Notes under the pieces: generated by a model
The model's database searches: none
What the model saw: the letters and a program-made list of their open reading frames with translations, nothing else
What the model was told of the DNA's origin: nothing
Position numbers and translations under genes: made by a program
Shown here: piece by piece, positions 20,697-31,130 of the stretch
Numbering within the stretch: the first letter of the stretch is position 1
Layout of the letters: every line of letters starts with the position of its first letter
Assembly: GCA_036245525.1 (NCBI GenBank)
Contig: BTPG01000004.1
Span: 45,829,982 to 45,893,981, forward strand
Reading direction: 5' to 3'
From: Semisulcospira habei
Lineage: Eukaryota > Mollusca > Gastropoda > Semisulcospiridae
DNA: 64,000 nucleotides

Positions 20697-20790
20697 ATCT
20701 ACTAGAGGACATGGATTGTCCTTGATAGTTAAAGGGTAGTGCCCAACTATTCTGGCAGCAACCTTGGATTGCTGCGTCGTCTTCAGAGTC
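20697..20790. mobile_element. PalB remnant
   Basis: GATAGTTAAAGGGTAGTGCC and CTATTCTGGCAGCAACCTTG remain; the central GGCGCC part is deleted. Confidence 0.5.
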
Positions 20791-20870
20791 GAACTCCTCA
20801 GTACGGAATTTTCGACTGAGCTCGAGTGTTGATAATCCGAAGCCGAGATAATCCGAACGCGATCCAACTG

Positions 20871-20934
20871 CAAGAGACATAGATTCTCATGAGCCCCCGC
20901 AATTGCGGGGGCTCATGAGAATCTATGTCTCTTG
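20871..20934. mobile_element. PalC, perfect 64 bp palindrome
   Basis: Two 32 bp arms match at every base with no loop (centre GCAATTGC). It carries three paired variants from the commonest PalC: GACATAG/CTATGTC and TTCTCA/TGAGAA. Confidence 0.92.
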
Positions 20935-21341
20935 CATCTGTCTTGCTGACGCTGCTGTCTATCCATGTTGCCTGGACGGCTGCGGCTTTTTCAGACACGC
21001 ACAATTGGCGACCACTGGCAATGAAGCGGTTAAACAAAGCGCAAGGAGCGTGTTCCAACTAATAGGATACCAATGGCAGATCCACTCAGACACTACCCGT
21101 CATCAACAGCAGGTCGATTCGTCCCCGACCCTCAGTGGGCAGTCGACGGAAAAGATATTACTAAGCCGACACTGACCATTTTAGAACACGCTTCTGTCCT
21201 GTGGCTTACATTGGGCGCATCGCGAATACTTTCTTACTCTTAGAAACCATTGTCTCTGCACCCATCCTATCTTGTGCAACACGTCATCTGCAATAACAAA
21301 GCCATCACTCGCTCCCTCGCTGAACGCCGGCAGACCATCCG

Positions 21342-21406
21342 CAAGAGGCATAGATCCTCATGAGCACCCACAGTTTGCGGGGGCGCATGAGGATCTGTGC
21401 CTCTTG
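21342..21406. mobile_element. PalC hairpin
   Basis: CAAGAGGCATAGATCCTCAT and ATGAGGATCTGTGCCTCTTG. Mismatches lie mainly in the centre. Confidence 0.8.
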
Positions 21407-21593
21407 TTGCTGGCCTCATTTTTATTTCACATCCCGAAGCGGAGCGGGTTCATGTCATGACGATCCATGCATCTGTCTGGTCCCAGTCAGGCCCATAGAT
21501 CAGACAAGTCACCTAGGCCAATCACATTAATTCACTCACGTGAATGGACCCAAGAGGTGATAACTGTACGTGTCTTGTTCTATTTACATCTGA

Positions 21594-21720
21594 GTTTTAC
21601 AGACGTAGTATATCTCTGGGCGCTAAGGTCGGGATTTTATTGACAATACAATTTATGGGAGCACACTGCGCGCTTGACATTAATTAAACCAGTGTACACC
21701 TATCACATATTTCATGCAAG
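21594..21720 (+). mobile_element. Repeat Q, copy 2
   Basis: Same order as copy 1 from GTTTTACAGACGTAGTATAT to CACATATTTCATGCAAG. The sequence before it (CAAGAGGTGATAACTG to TGTCTTG) may be a decayed PalC. Confidence 0.75.
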
Positions 21721-21825
21721 TGTTTTGTTTTTCCTCTCCTCTGTCTGGATAGCTCACGTCGAACCTTTGACATTATTTATTGCCTCGATTACTGCGACTT
21801 GTATTATAAAGTATGTACGACGACT

Positions 21826-22015
21826 AACCCCTTCGCTGCCAGGGGTCACACATTTCGCGCCTGAAAAGACTCCCACCATGAGCAACAGTCGCGTGAAGAA
21901 CACAGATATAAATGGGACAGAAGTAGGAATAATGAACAGAGGACTAACACGAGACATGCACCCTAAAGGGCGCGCGTCTTCATTAGGGTTTATGTCTCTT
22001 GCCGTTTGATATCGT
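21826..22015. mobile_element. PalC, decayed copy
   Basis: TAACCCCTTCGCTGCCAG at the left and AGGGTTTATGTCTCTTGCCG at the right; the hairpin centre is lost. Confidence 0.5.
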
Positions 22016-22034
22016 TCGCCTTGCCCCGGGTGGG

Positions 22035-22248
22035 TTAACCCATTCAGCCCCGACGCCCTACAGCAGGATCTGAGTTGACCATGATGATTCGAGGGTAGTG
22101 CCAGATTAGCTTGGCGCCTGTCGGTGCCAAGCAAATCTGGCACTACCCTTGAATTATCATGGTCGATCCATCTCCTGCAACTGGTGCATAGTCGTTAGAT
22201 GACGCCTCCAAAATTTGGGGAATACGGGCGTGGGGCCGAACGAGTTAA
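22035..22248. mobile_element. PalB1 element, complete, 214 bp
   Basis: TTAACCCATTCAGCCCCGAC to GGGCCGAACGAGTTAA. The hairpin (22077-22164) has the loop TGTC and a few mismatches (GATGATTCGAGG facing CCTTGAATTATC). Confidence 0.88.
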
Positions 22249-22686
22249 GGAGTTATAATAGTGTTGACGGACTTTGTCGGAGCGGTGCCCTCTAAACACC
22301 AGCTCTGTACTATGGCGACGGGCCCCCAGGTGCTGTTTGACCGTTGTTTTTATGTTGGGGCCTAGATCGGAGATCATCTCCGTATCGACGCGGGTATTTT
22401 GTTTTTGTTGTTAACTTGTACTAGCTTTAGTCAAGTAGGAACTTAATAAAGAACATTATAATAGTGTGTTTAGGAGACATAGGGCTGTTTTAGTATTCTG
22501 TTTTTGTCAGGGAGGTTCGGGTCGGGATGAGGCCACTGGCGCTGGCCTTGGCGACGGGCTTCACCCGACCCGAGTCATTGTCCATTTTGTAGCTCTGTTA
22601 TTGTAATTTGTAGAATGAGCGAGTGAGTGAATGTAAGCAGCACCTGTGGTGGCAAAAATGTGAATTTCCGCATGAGGGATTAATAA
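22249..22686 (+). mobile_element. Probable LINE 3' end
   Basis: The end GAATTTCCGCATGAGGGATT AATAAAG leads directly into a (TATTG)n tail. Such an AATAAA-like end with a short tandem tail is typical of LINE 3' ends. No coding part is recognisable upstream, so this is a tentative call. Confidence 0.45.
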
Positions 22687-23025
22687 AGTATTATGTATTG
22701 TATTGTATTGTATTGTATTGTATTGTATTGTACTGTACTGTATTGTATTGTATTGTATTGTATTGTACTGTACTGTACTGTAGTGTAGTGTAGTGTAGTG
22801 TAGTATTGTATTGTATTCTATTGTACTGTACTGTATTGTATTGTACTGTACTGTATTGTATTGTATTGTATTGTACTGTACTGTACTGTACTGTTCTGTA
22901 TTGTATTGTATTGTATTGTATTGTACTGTACTGTACTGTACTATACTATACTATACTATACTATACTGTACTGTACTGTACTGTACTGTACTGTATTGTA
23001 CTGTACTGTATTGTATTGTATTGTA
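22685..23025. repeat. (TATTG)n/(TACTG)n pentanucleotide satellite
   Basis: About 340 bp of 5 bp units that switch between TATTG, TACTG, TAGTG and TACTA in blocks. Long open frames in all three plus frames come from the unit lacking stops in its translated phases. Confidence 0.95.
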
Positions 23026-23116
23026 ACCCTTTGCCTGTCGGTAGCGGTTTTAGTCACAATGATTCCACTGCAGGACTCATCGCGACGAAAACCGCTACTG
23101 ACACCCAAAATGGTTA
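23024..23116. mobile_element. PalA element directly after the satellite
   Basis: AACCCTTTGCCTGTCGGTAG to CTACTGACACCCAAAATGGTTA. Stem mismatches show an older copy. Confidence 0.75.
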
Positions 23117-23194
23117 TAAGTAATGCAGTCTTTTCACGTCAGGTCTGTGGATTATGTATTGAGGCTGACCGCGACCTTTGAAACGCTGTCGTTT

Positions 23195-23311
23195 ACCCCA
23201 CAGCGCAAAAAGTCATTGGTTCGACGTCGGCTACCGTTGGCTTCGCGCATGGCCGTGCACGGGGCCAACTGCGGCCGACGTCGGTCCGATGGCCTTTTGC
23301 GCATTTGGGTA
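23195..23311. mobile_element. PalD element, most complete copy
   Basis: Left CCCCACAGCGCAAAAAGTC, right GGCCTTTTGCGCATTTGGGT, with GTCGGCTACCGTTGGC facing GCCAACTGCGGCCGAC. It gives the best view of the family layout: about 115 bp with CCCA...TGGG-like ends. Confidence 0.75.
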
Positions 23312-23819
23312 CACATTGCGGAAAGGCAGGTCTCGTTTCAGCTCAGATTTCACTGTAAACACGCTGTTTTGTTTACATTCATTTTTTTTTCCTTTCAATT
23401 ATGCATTCTGCCATTTTCACTCTGCAACTTGCTGAATAATGCAAAGGCACGGTTCAAATGGTTCATCACACGAGAATGCAAATGTGAATGGGATATTGCC
23501 GATTAATGTTTGCGTGCGTCATACGATAAGGATCAGATGGCGTGTATTGCCATTTGCCTTACTGTCATTAAAACAATAAAACGCAGGAATATGTCTCGGG
23601 GTCGTTACGTTCTTACATAATGACATATCACAGTAATGCATCAAGGGAATTCTAGAATTCTGTGCAACAATGCGTTAGGTGTTTTTGCTCGTCCTATAAC
23701 GTAAGATCTCTTAGACTTTACTCTTGGTTTTATTTTTCATCACATTGCGAATTAGTTATTTAAAACGGGTTACTAAGTTTCAAACTCAGAGCTGTCGTGG
23801 GTATAGACACGACAGTTCT
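23312..23819. other. Unannotated stretch, no gene seen
   Basis: AT-leaning sequence. A short inverted repeat AGAGCTGTCGTG/CACGACAGTTCT occurs at 23789-23819, just before PalF. Confidence 0.45.
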
Positions 23820-23929
23820 TTAACTCGTTCAAGGCGCGACTCATCAATAGCTGCGGAAGTGTCGCATAGCGTTTCAACGCTATACGACGCTTCAGCAGCT
23901 ATTGATGATGGGCGCTTTGAATGCGTTTA
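23820..23929. mobile_element. PalF element
   Basis: TTAACTCGTTCAAGGCGC at the left, GCGCTTTGAATGCGTTTA at the right, inner arms CATCAATAGCTGCGGAAGTG and CGCTTCAGCAGCTATTGATG. A second copy is at 32825-32934. Its termini resemble PalB and PalE. Confidence 0.75.
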
Positions 23930-24069
23930 GACAAGAATAAAAAATATACAGTCCGCTTTCGTTCTAACACTTTTCTTTTTTTTCAGAGGTCCTGACAGAT
24001 GGCTTTCTATATAGCAAAGTTCTGATATAACAACAACTTTTCAGAGATCCCTCCTGCAGTCTTTTTATA

Positions 24070-24283
24070 TTAACCCTTTTAGCCCCAAGGTCACATTTCT
24101 CAAAATTTGGAGATGTTGCCTAACGGCTATATACCAGTTGCAGGAGATGGCTTGACCATGATAAGTCAAGGGTGGTGCCAGATTAGTTTGGCGCCTTCAG
24201 GCGCCAAGCTAATCGGGCACTACCCTTGAATTATCATGGTCAAGCCATCTCCTGCTGTAGGGATCCGGGGCTAAAAGAGTTAA
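24070..24283. mobile_element. PalB1 element, complete, 214 bp
   Basis: TTAA at both ends. The hairpin extends over 24141-24254 (CAGGAGATGGCTTGACC and GGTCAAGCCATCTCCTG), where the GGCTTGACC/GGTCAAGCC pair differs from the family GGATCGACC type on both arms. Loop TTCA. Confidence 0.9.
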
Positions 24284-24324
24284 TTACTTTGCTTATAACA
24301 AGCTTCAGATGCGGCACAAAAAAA

Positions 24325-24362
24325 AGGTGGTGGTGGTGGGGGCCGGGGGGGGGGGGGGGGTC
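24325..24362. repeat. (GGT)n and G-run low complexity
   Basis: GGTGGTGGTGGG followed by G runs; a G-quadruplex could form on this strand. Confidence 0.85.
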
Positions 24363-24466
24363 CCGGGGAATATCTATATTCGGAGTTTACTGTACCTGGC
24401 GGGCGTGTTTGACTCCGTTGTGCATGCGGCCACTGGTGCTATACACAATACCTGCGGTTGTATGCT

Positions 24467-24665
24467 ACCCATATAACCCCAACGCCATACAGCAGAAGAT
24501 GGATCGAGCATGATAATTCAAGGATAGTGACAGATTAGCTAGGCGCCTGATGGCGCCTAGCTAATCTGGCACTACCCTTGAAATGTCATGGTCGATCCTG
24601 CGACTACAGACTACAGAGCCGTTTGGTGACGCGTGCAACATCTGAGGTCATGGGGTTAAATAGGT
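24467..24665. mobile_element. PalB1 element
   Basis: The hairpin 24502-24597 shows CTAGGCGCC-TGAT-GGCGCCTAG where the family has CTTGGCGCC and GGCGCCAAG, a clear double change. The outer termini are decayed. Confidence 0.82.
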
Positions 24666-24774
24666 TGAGTATATTTTGTCACGTTTAGTGTTGCATATCG
24701 CTCGCATTATTGTGTATTGAGCTTTTCACTACTAGCAGTTATCAACGATGTCTGTGCAGCCACGGCAGATTTAG

Positions 24775-24922
24775 CGTCTTTAAAGTACCATTACTCGTAA
24801 GTCTGAAGACATATTTCAGCATCATTTGTGTTCATTATGCCTTGTCAACACACCTAATGCTGTTTCTCGTACCGATACCCTTGTATATATAGAACGGAGT
24901 GGAGTCATTGTCAGGTTACTTG

Positions 24923-24927
<5 letters not shown>
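24775..24927 (+). repeat. Repeat H, copy 2, left block
   Basis: Matches the reverse complement of 13508-13742 with an internal deletion. It ends TCAGGTTACTTGATATAA at the LINE junction. Confidence 0.75.

Positions 24928-24998
<71 letters not shown>
24928..24998 (-). repeat. (AAT)n microsatellite, tail of the nested LINE
   Basis: About 70 bp of AAT units. It is the 3' tail on the minus strand, probably expanded after insertion. Confidence 0.93.
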
Positions 24999-25494
24999 TA
25001 CGGTATTTATAATGCGCTTATCTTATAATAATTATAACTCTAAGCGCGCACTCACAACTCATGCACGCATGCGCACGCTTTAGACAATGACTCACGTACC
25101 ACAGATACATTACGACAGTCAGCTTGGGGTGGGGAGTGTAGTGATATAGTGCTAGAACTGTTGAAAGAGGTAAGTTTTGAGGGCGGACTGGAAGGAGGAG
25201 AGAGAGTGTTTCTGACGGAGAGAGAGTGGGAGAGTGTTCCAGGTGGATGGACCGTAGACGGAGAAGGAGCGGGGGCCGAAAGTGCTGAGTTTGGTACGAG
25301 GGATGTGGAGGCGGAGAGGGTCGGAAGAGGAGCGGGAAGGAGTGTAGGGGTGAAGTAAGTTGGAGAGGTAGATAGGAGCATAGTTGTTCAGGGATTTGTA
25401 GCAGAGAGACAGAATCTTATATTGGATGCGTTGGGGGATGGGGAGCCAGTGAAGGAGTTTGAGCAGGGGAGTGATGTGGTCGGATTTTTTCGGA
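24928..25494 (-). pseudogene. L2-like LINE 3' end nested in repeat H
   Basis: Read on the minus strand from about 25478, an open frame without a start Met encodes the post-RT region: SDHITPLLKLLHWLPIPQR, IQYKILSLCYKSL, LRLHIPRTKLSTFGPRSF, STWNTLPLSLR and FQSALKTYLF, then a stop near 25138. The 3' UTR ends with GCGCTTAGAGTTA and AAGCGCATTATAAATAC and an (ATT)n tail at 24928-24998. The frame is intact but contains no RT catalytic residues. The sequence flanking both sides is repeat H, with a possible 7 bp duplication GATATAA. Confidence 0.9.
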
Positions 25495-25628
25495 TATAAC
25501 GACGACGTGCGCTGAACTGGAATGTCCTGTGTCTAAATGAACCATAACTAGATCTGTGTGTAGTGTTTCGTAACCATCTTTTACAGAAGTGTATCTTTGG
25601 ACAGTTACGGCGGTAGTGGGCCTTTAAT
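25488..25628 (+). repeat. Repeat H, copy 2, right block
   Basis: ATATAACGACGACGTG through GGCGGTAGTGGGCCTTTAA matches the reverse complement of 13368-13505. Confidence 0.78.
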
Positions 25629-25664
25629 AAAGCATGAAGCGTAAACATATGCAGATAAGGTGAG

Positions 25665-25729
25665 CAAGCGGCGCAGATTCTCATTAGCCCCAGCATCTGC
25701 GGGGTCCCATGAGGATCTGCGCCTCTTGC
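25665..25729. mobile_element. PalC hairpin
   Basis: CAAGCGGCGCAGATTCTCAT and GAGGATCTGCGCCTCTTG; GCGCAGAT/ATCTGCGC is paired. Confidence 0.78.
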
Positions 25730-25949
25730 AGTTGGATATTGTTTGAGGTGTTTGGCAGTGAAAGGTTCGAACCCATTATTTTAATCTTGGTGAACAAGGA
25801 AGTCGTCTCACGTTGACCATTGTCAAATATGTTCAGCCCGAATGAAATGCGGCACATGTGTAAAGTGATATTTCTTTTGTCCTATTTTAACGAGAAGGAA
25901 ACTGAAATTTGCATCTTTTCAATTTGGCCCAGTTTGTCTATCCTAATTA

Positions 25950-26108
25950 ATTAACTAATTCAGCGCCGACACACTACAGCGAGACCTGGCCTATAGGCGC
26001 CAAACTATTCTGGCACCACCCTTGAACTATCATGCGCGATCTGTCTCTAGAATTGTTATGCAGTCCTTCAAATTGTGGGGATTTCGGCCCTGGGCCTGAA
26101 TGTGTTTA
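25950..26108. mobile_element. PalB2 remnant lacking the left arm
   Basis: ATTCAGCGCCGACACACTAC joins directly to GGCGCCAAACTATTCTGGC and the right flank. No hairpin can form. Confidence 0.65.
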
Positions 26109-26204
26109 GTCTGCTAAAAAGAAGATGTCAATTTGTTTTTTAATGGACATTTTCCGGTGTTGAAATAAGATTTTTTTCCCCCCTGTTTATAAACTACAAG
26201 ATAA

Positions 26205-26340
26205 ATGATACTGTTTGCTGTTTCTGCTTAAAAATAAATAAATAAGTTAATTAATTAATTAAAAAATAAAATAAAATAACAAAATGAAAAAAAAATGTTA
26301 TAAACATTTTTTTTTTTAAATTAAATAAAGTGCAATTTAT
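26205..26340. repeat. A/T-rich low-complexity tract
   Basis: Repeated AAATAAAT, TTAATTAATTAA and A/T runs. No gene. Confidence 0.8.
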
Positions 26341-26566
26341 TTGTTTTCTTTATCTTCAGTGTCGAATTTATTATCTGCTGTTTGTCGCCGCGGGTTCGGC
26401 CTGTTCTTCCTTGTGTTTCATGTAGTTGTATTGGGGCCGGCGCCGTTCCTGGTTTGTTTATCCCATTCCCTGCCAATGGTGGCAGATTATGATTTTGAAG
26501 TAATTGGTAATTCAACACTAAAACTCCGAAGCCACCTTGGGAACATGGCGACAAAGGCGGTCTCAG

Positions 26567-26639
26567 CAAGAGGCATAGATCCTCATGAGCCCCCTGAACC
26601 CCCGCAATTGCGGGGGCGCATGAGGATCTGTGTCTCTTG
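26567..26639. mobile_element. PalC hairpin with small internal duplication
   Basis: GAGCCCCCTGAACCCCCGC shows a duplicated CCCCC segment in the left arm; the right arm reads GCGGGGGCGCATGAGGATC. Confidence 0.8.
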
Positions 26640-26698
26640 CAGTTGAATTGTGCTCAGTTATTTTTTCCTCGGATGTGACACATTTTAGCAGAAGTAGT

Positions 26699-26875
26699 AT
26701 CGACCGTAATAGTTCAAGGGTGGTTCCAGAACTTGGCACCTCCTGAATCCTCTGTATCCCCTTTATCGTTTGCAGGAAACTGTCCGATTGTAAAAGCTGA
26801 AGGGTCGTGCCGGATTAACTGGGCGCCACTACAGGTTAATCCGACACTACCTATTGAGATATGACGGCTGTTCAA
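26699..26875. mobile_element. Two overlapping PalB remnants
   Basis: ATAGTTCAAGGGTGGTTCCA at 26709 and GAAGGGTCGTGCCGGATTAA with GGTTAATCCGACACTACC at about 26800-26850. Both are decayed. Confidence 0.5.
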
Positions 26876-27039
26876 TCTTCCAGAGAAAATAGGGGACTGG
26901 AAATTGTGAGGTGACCCGCAGTACAGCAGTACAGCCCTCATGATTGGGCCTTGTGGGGGACACAAGACAGTCAGCCTATTTTTGTGAAAACTTAGATTTT
27001 AATTGTCTTCCGAAGAAAATCTCACTTTTCGCCTCCCCC

Positions 27040-27146
27040 CCCCAAAAAAAAAAAATAAATAAATAAATAAATAATAAATGGACATACTGTTAGTGGGTTT
27101 TTTTTTTTTTTTTTTTTTTTTCTCTCCCCCCCCCCCCCCCCCCCCC
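27040..27146. repeat. A, T and C homopolymer-rich tract
   Basis: C run, A run, AAAT repeats, a T run of about 22 and a C run of about 24. Confidence 0.9.
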
Positions 27147-27433
27147 TTCGTCGAGCAGAATTGGAGTCGCATCGTGCCGAGTGGTTCTGTGGAGCGTCTC
27201 ACAAACTTGTAAAAGTTGTGGGAAGTTGCACAATTTGAACTTCATTTCCCGTCAGTGCCAATTTCTATGCCAGATCTCAGACCGGGTTTCCAGCTTTGAG
27301 ATGTATGTATTACCACTGGTGACCTCACTGAAGGGAATTGGAGGGAAGGGTGGAAAGGGTTGGGGTGCAGTGGGGTAGGTGTAATCCCCCCCACCCCCAT
27401 TCACTGCCGAGCAAAAGTGAACACATTCGAACT

Positions 27434-27500
27434 GCAGGAGACATAGATCTTCATGAGCCCCCGCATTCGCGAGGTCTCATGAGGATCTATGCCTCTTGCT
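27434..27500. mobile_element. PalC hairpin
   Basis: CAGGAGACATAGATCTTCAT and GAGGATCTATGCCTCTTGC. The flanks CATTCACTGCCGAGC and GCAGTGAAGGGGTTAGG place it in a full-length, decayed element (about 27399-27609). Confidence 0.78.
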
Positions 27501-27609
27501 GAGACCAATTGGTATCCATCTTCCTTGGACGGTTGTGACTTTTTGGAGCGTTGAATGAACACAAATTTCAAAAATACAATATACGTACAATGGCAGTGAA
27601 GGGGTTAGG

Positions 27610-28420
27610 GTGTCCCAAATGTAGCAACCTCACTCCACCGCTACCCCCCCCCCCCCCCAACACCCTCCCCACCCCCGCCTTTTTGTGTGTGTTTAAGAAA
27701 AGCCGTGGTCTTAAAGCACAGGTGCTCTCTCTTGGGAAATCTGGTAGTGCCAACAGGGTCACCCTTCATGAGCCACTTAATTGCTAGGCGAACGCTAAAT
27801 AGATGGACGCTAAAATGGACGTTATTCCTGTGTTCTTGTTGACTATCTTTTGCCCTATTTTCTGTATTCTTCACGCGAGCGTCGGCCAGAGTGAAGTCGT
27901 TTCAGGCGCGAAATTCGTGAAGGGATTGAAGAGAACCATGTAGGTAGCTAAGGTCACCTGAACGATGGTCATTATAGACAGGTGATCTCTCATGAGAGTG
28001 GTCGGTCATAACAGGTACTGTCGCACCGCCTTGGATTAAACAGAACGTGTTCCGTTGATTAGCACTCCCGTCGCACTGTCTAGACCCGCGGTATTCATTG
28101 TTGCAAATTGGCGAGCGATCGTCTGCATTCAGATGATGTTCAGACAAGCAATCTGATTATTTGAGTGAGGTCGAGAGGTCATCACGTAGCCCTTTATTAC
28201 AAAGCCAAATGGTCGACGAAAGTCGCGCTAGATGGACTAAGCACGGTGTAGTGATAATGAAAGTATTTACTTTCAAGACTACAACAGTTTTTGCCTGAAA
28301 GTTGTTCCGACTAGTGTGGCTTTCAGTGTAGACTCAAACGGCTTCCATTTCAGGATAGACGCTTCCCATCAGAAATCAGAGATAGGTCAAAACTGAACGT
28401 GTCTGGACAAAAACAGTGGC
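27610..28420. other. Mostly unannotated, decayed PalC fragments
   Basis: C-run at 27645-27658. CCCTTCATGAGCCAC (27763) and GCGAGCGTCGGCCAGAG with AATTCGTGAAGGG (27876-27925) look like PalC flank debris. I see no gene. Confidence 0.45.
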
Positions 28421-28633
28421 TTAACTCATTCTACCCCGACACACCACAGCAAGATAAGGATCGACCATGATAGTTCAAGGGTGATGCCAGAATAGCTTGG
28501 CGCCTATGGGCGCCAAGCTATTCTGGCATCACCCTTGAACTATCATGGTCGATCTGTGTCCTGCACTGCAGTGCAGTCTTCAGAGAGCAACGACAAAATT
28601 TGAGGATTTCGGTGTTGGGGTAGAATGAGTTAA
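28421..28633. mobile_element. PalB2 element, complete, 213 bp
   Basis: TTAA at both ends. The hairpin 28459-28554 has perfect 46 bp arms from GATCGACCATG to GGCGCC around loop TATG. The right TTAA (28630-28633) also serves as the left TTAA of the next element. Confidence 0.93.
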
Positions 28634-28845
28634 CACATTCTGCCCCAGGACCGAAATCCCCACATTTCGAAGTTGGCCTCCCGAAGGTCTGTATTACAAG
28701 TCTAGAGACCGATCGAGCATGATAGTTCAAGGGGGGTGCCAGAATAGCTTGGCGCCTATAGGCGCCCAAGCTATTCTGGCACCACCCTTGAACTATCATG
28801 CTCGATCCATGTCTTGCTGTGGTGTGTCGGGGCTGAATGAGTTGA
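28630..28845. mobile_element. PalB2 element in opposite orientation, sharing TTAA
   Basis: Begins TTAACACATTCTGCCCCAG with the flank that other copies carry on the right, so it is inverted relative to its neighbour. The stem has GAGCATG/CATGCTC instead of GACCATG/CATGGTC. One extra C interrupts the right GGCGCC arm. Confidence 0.9.
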
Positions 28846-29314
28846 AAGCCCGGTCAAACATGCGATGTCGTCTGTTTTCAACGAAATACGTGCAGTTGTA
28901 ACCTACTTCTTATTTCCGAAGAACGTCCGTTGTCTTATACTGTTCTACTTTTAAGCACTACATTACAACACGCGGTCATCAAAGAATCGACCATGATAGC
29001 GTAAGTTGAAAGTACTCAACTTGAAATGAACAGTCGAGGTTTTCTTTAATCAGAACTTGAATAGGGAAAAGAAAAAAAAAAAAAAAACCGAAAAACAACA
29101 AAAAACTGCGCGTCTTTTGACACAAATTGTGGATTAAAAGCCCGGACAAACGTGCAGTATCGCATATTCACCCGAGCTTTTAATGCACAGTGTTTGTCAA
29201 AGACGTGCGGTTTTTATCAGACGTCTTTTTTTTTTTTTTTACAGAATACCTCTTATGAGCGCTAATGTGTCATTAAGAGCCCGGAGAGCCATATCGCATG
29301 TTAGTCTCGAGCTT
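28846..29314. repeat. PalM-like fragments and A run
   Basis: CAAACATGCGATGTCG (28857), GTTGTAACCTACTTCTTATT (28894), CGGACAAACGTGCAGTATCG (29143) and GCCATATCGCATGTTAG (29288) resemble parts of the palindrome at 39168-39300. A run of A lies at 29073-29089. Confidence 0.5.
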
Positions 29315-29528
29315 TTAACCCATTCAACCCTGACGCACTACAGCAGGAGATGGGTCGACCATGATAATTCAAGGGTAGTGCCAGATTAGCTTGGCGCCTG
29401 TCGGCGCCAAGCTAATCTGGCACTGCCCTTGAATTACCATGGTCGATCCATCTCCTGCAACTGGTGCATAGGCATTAGATGACGCCTCCAACATTTGGGA
29501 AATACGGCCGTCGGGCTAAATGAGTTAA
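29315..29528. mobile_element. PalB1 element, complete, 214 bp
   Basis: TTAACCCATTCAACCCTGAC to CGTCGGGCTAAATGAGTTAA; hairpin 29356-29445 with loop TGTC. Confidence 0.9.
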
Positions 29529-30243
29529 TACACCGTTTTCTTTGGTGTTTTTATGTCCCTTCTATTTATCGAAGGGACTTTTTAGGACGGGTCGCGGTGG
29601 GGCGAATTCAATAGCATGTCCATGATGTCAAAGGCGGGCAGGCTAAATCTCTAACAATTGAAGTAACAAGATAAAAATTACGTCATGTCTAGTTACGCTA
29701 ACCTTGCTGCTGAACGTACATTTGGCGCGAAGCGCCGTACGTGCTTATGTATGTGCGTAAGTATGTAAACAAGAGAATCTCCGACATTTCTGTACACACA
29801 AGCTTGAAACTTGGCGAAATACTTTCTTAAGTGGGTGGCTAAGAGAACCTCCGAGCATATTGTAATTGAATGTCTCATTGAAGACATAAACAACCGTTTA
29901 TAGGAAGTCGGTTGACCCAGATTAGAGTTAGTAAAAAATTTGTCATATTCACTTGAAATTTTGGATATAGCTAGTTTGGAGAAAGCTATTGGAAGAGGTC
30001 GTTAGCCAGCTTTTTACCTCTTAAACTTTTTCAATAATACTTAATTATATTTGCAAGTTTTGGATCCACTATATACTCCCATTGTACAGTCAGCTCTGGA
30101 AGAGGCTGTGTGGAACGAGCAGTCAGCCTGGAGGAGGCTGCGTGCCTTTCGGATGAGTGACGTGAAACATCAATTTCGTCGCTGTGTACACGGCGTCGTG
30201 GGACTAGCGATGCTATTATGTCAAGCTTATATTGACGTCATTT

Positions 30244-30246
<3 letters not shown>
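29529..30246. other. Unannotated stretch, no gene seen
   Basis: GAAGGGACTTT recurs at about 29570 and 30638, hinting at another dispersed repeat. No coding motif is visible. Confidence 0.4.

Positions 30247-30292
<46 letters not shown>
30246..30292. repeat. (AAT)n microsatellite
   Basis: About 15 AAT units. Confidence 0.95.
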
Positions 30293-30294
<2 letters not shown>

Positions 30295-31130
30295 TTTATG
30301 CTCGTGCTATTTTTCTTCAGAATTCCTGTCGCTACTCCCACATAGCGTACTAATGGCGGGAAGCGCCGTTTCTCCGTCTTTGTGTGTGCCGGCGTGTGTA
30401 TTGATCAAAGGATGGTTTAGAGAGGAGGGAAATGGATCAGAAGGATAAGCTTAAAAATAATACAACTGTGAATGTTCCTAAAAGAAAAACGCATTTGAGC
30501 TCCAAACAATACCGTAGACTTTAGGATGTAATCCTCATCTTGTTCAATATGAGATATTTCAACATCAGGATCAGGTCAAAGACAAAATGTAAAGTCCCGT
30601 GACAGGGAGGACAGCTCTCATATAGAAGGGACTTTGTGGGTTATCGTTCATCCCATCTTGATGCTGTTGCGGTCGTTTTTAACAAAGACGCGCTTTTTTT
30701 TTTTATAGCTTTGTCTGGTTTATTGAACACCCTGTTCGGCGCTAAGCTGATTAGTCTGCGGTTAATCAGCATTTTTTCTTATATACACTGACAGGCAAAA
30801 GTTCTGCACAGTTGACGTAACAAATTCGTAAAAGAATAACCGATGCATCATTTTCTGTGAAACTTTGGTATGTTGCCATTTATGAACATATGAACATTTT
30901 ACCACAAAACAGGACACAATCGTGAACTTAGCTTTAGTTACCTGAATAGCTTTAGTTACCTGGATACACGGTGGCGAGAAACAAGCATACCGTCCAACAG
31001 CTCCATTGCAGGCGGACCATACTCAGTCAGAAGAGTTAACATGTCATGGTCTTTTGTTGCATTTCGTATCCCCCAAACATTTCCATACATTGTGGCACAA
31101 TTTGGCACAAAACTCGTCAAATGGTGCATC
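30293..31130. other. Unannotated stretch, no gene seen
   Basis: Ordinary composition with one T run near 30698. I see no repeat with another copy in the window apart from GAAGGGACTTTGT. Confidence 0.4.

Noticed and set aside
22806..23181. Tyr-Cys-Ile-Val-Leu repeat frames
   Set aside because: They are translations of a pentanucleotide array that lacks stop codons.
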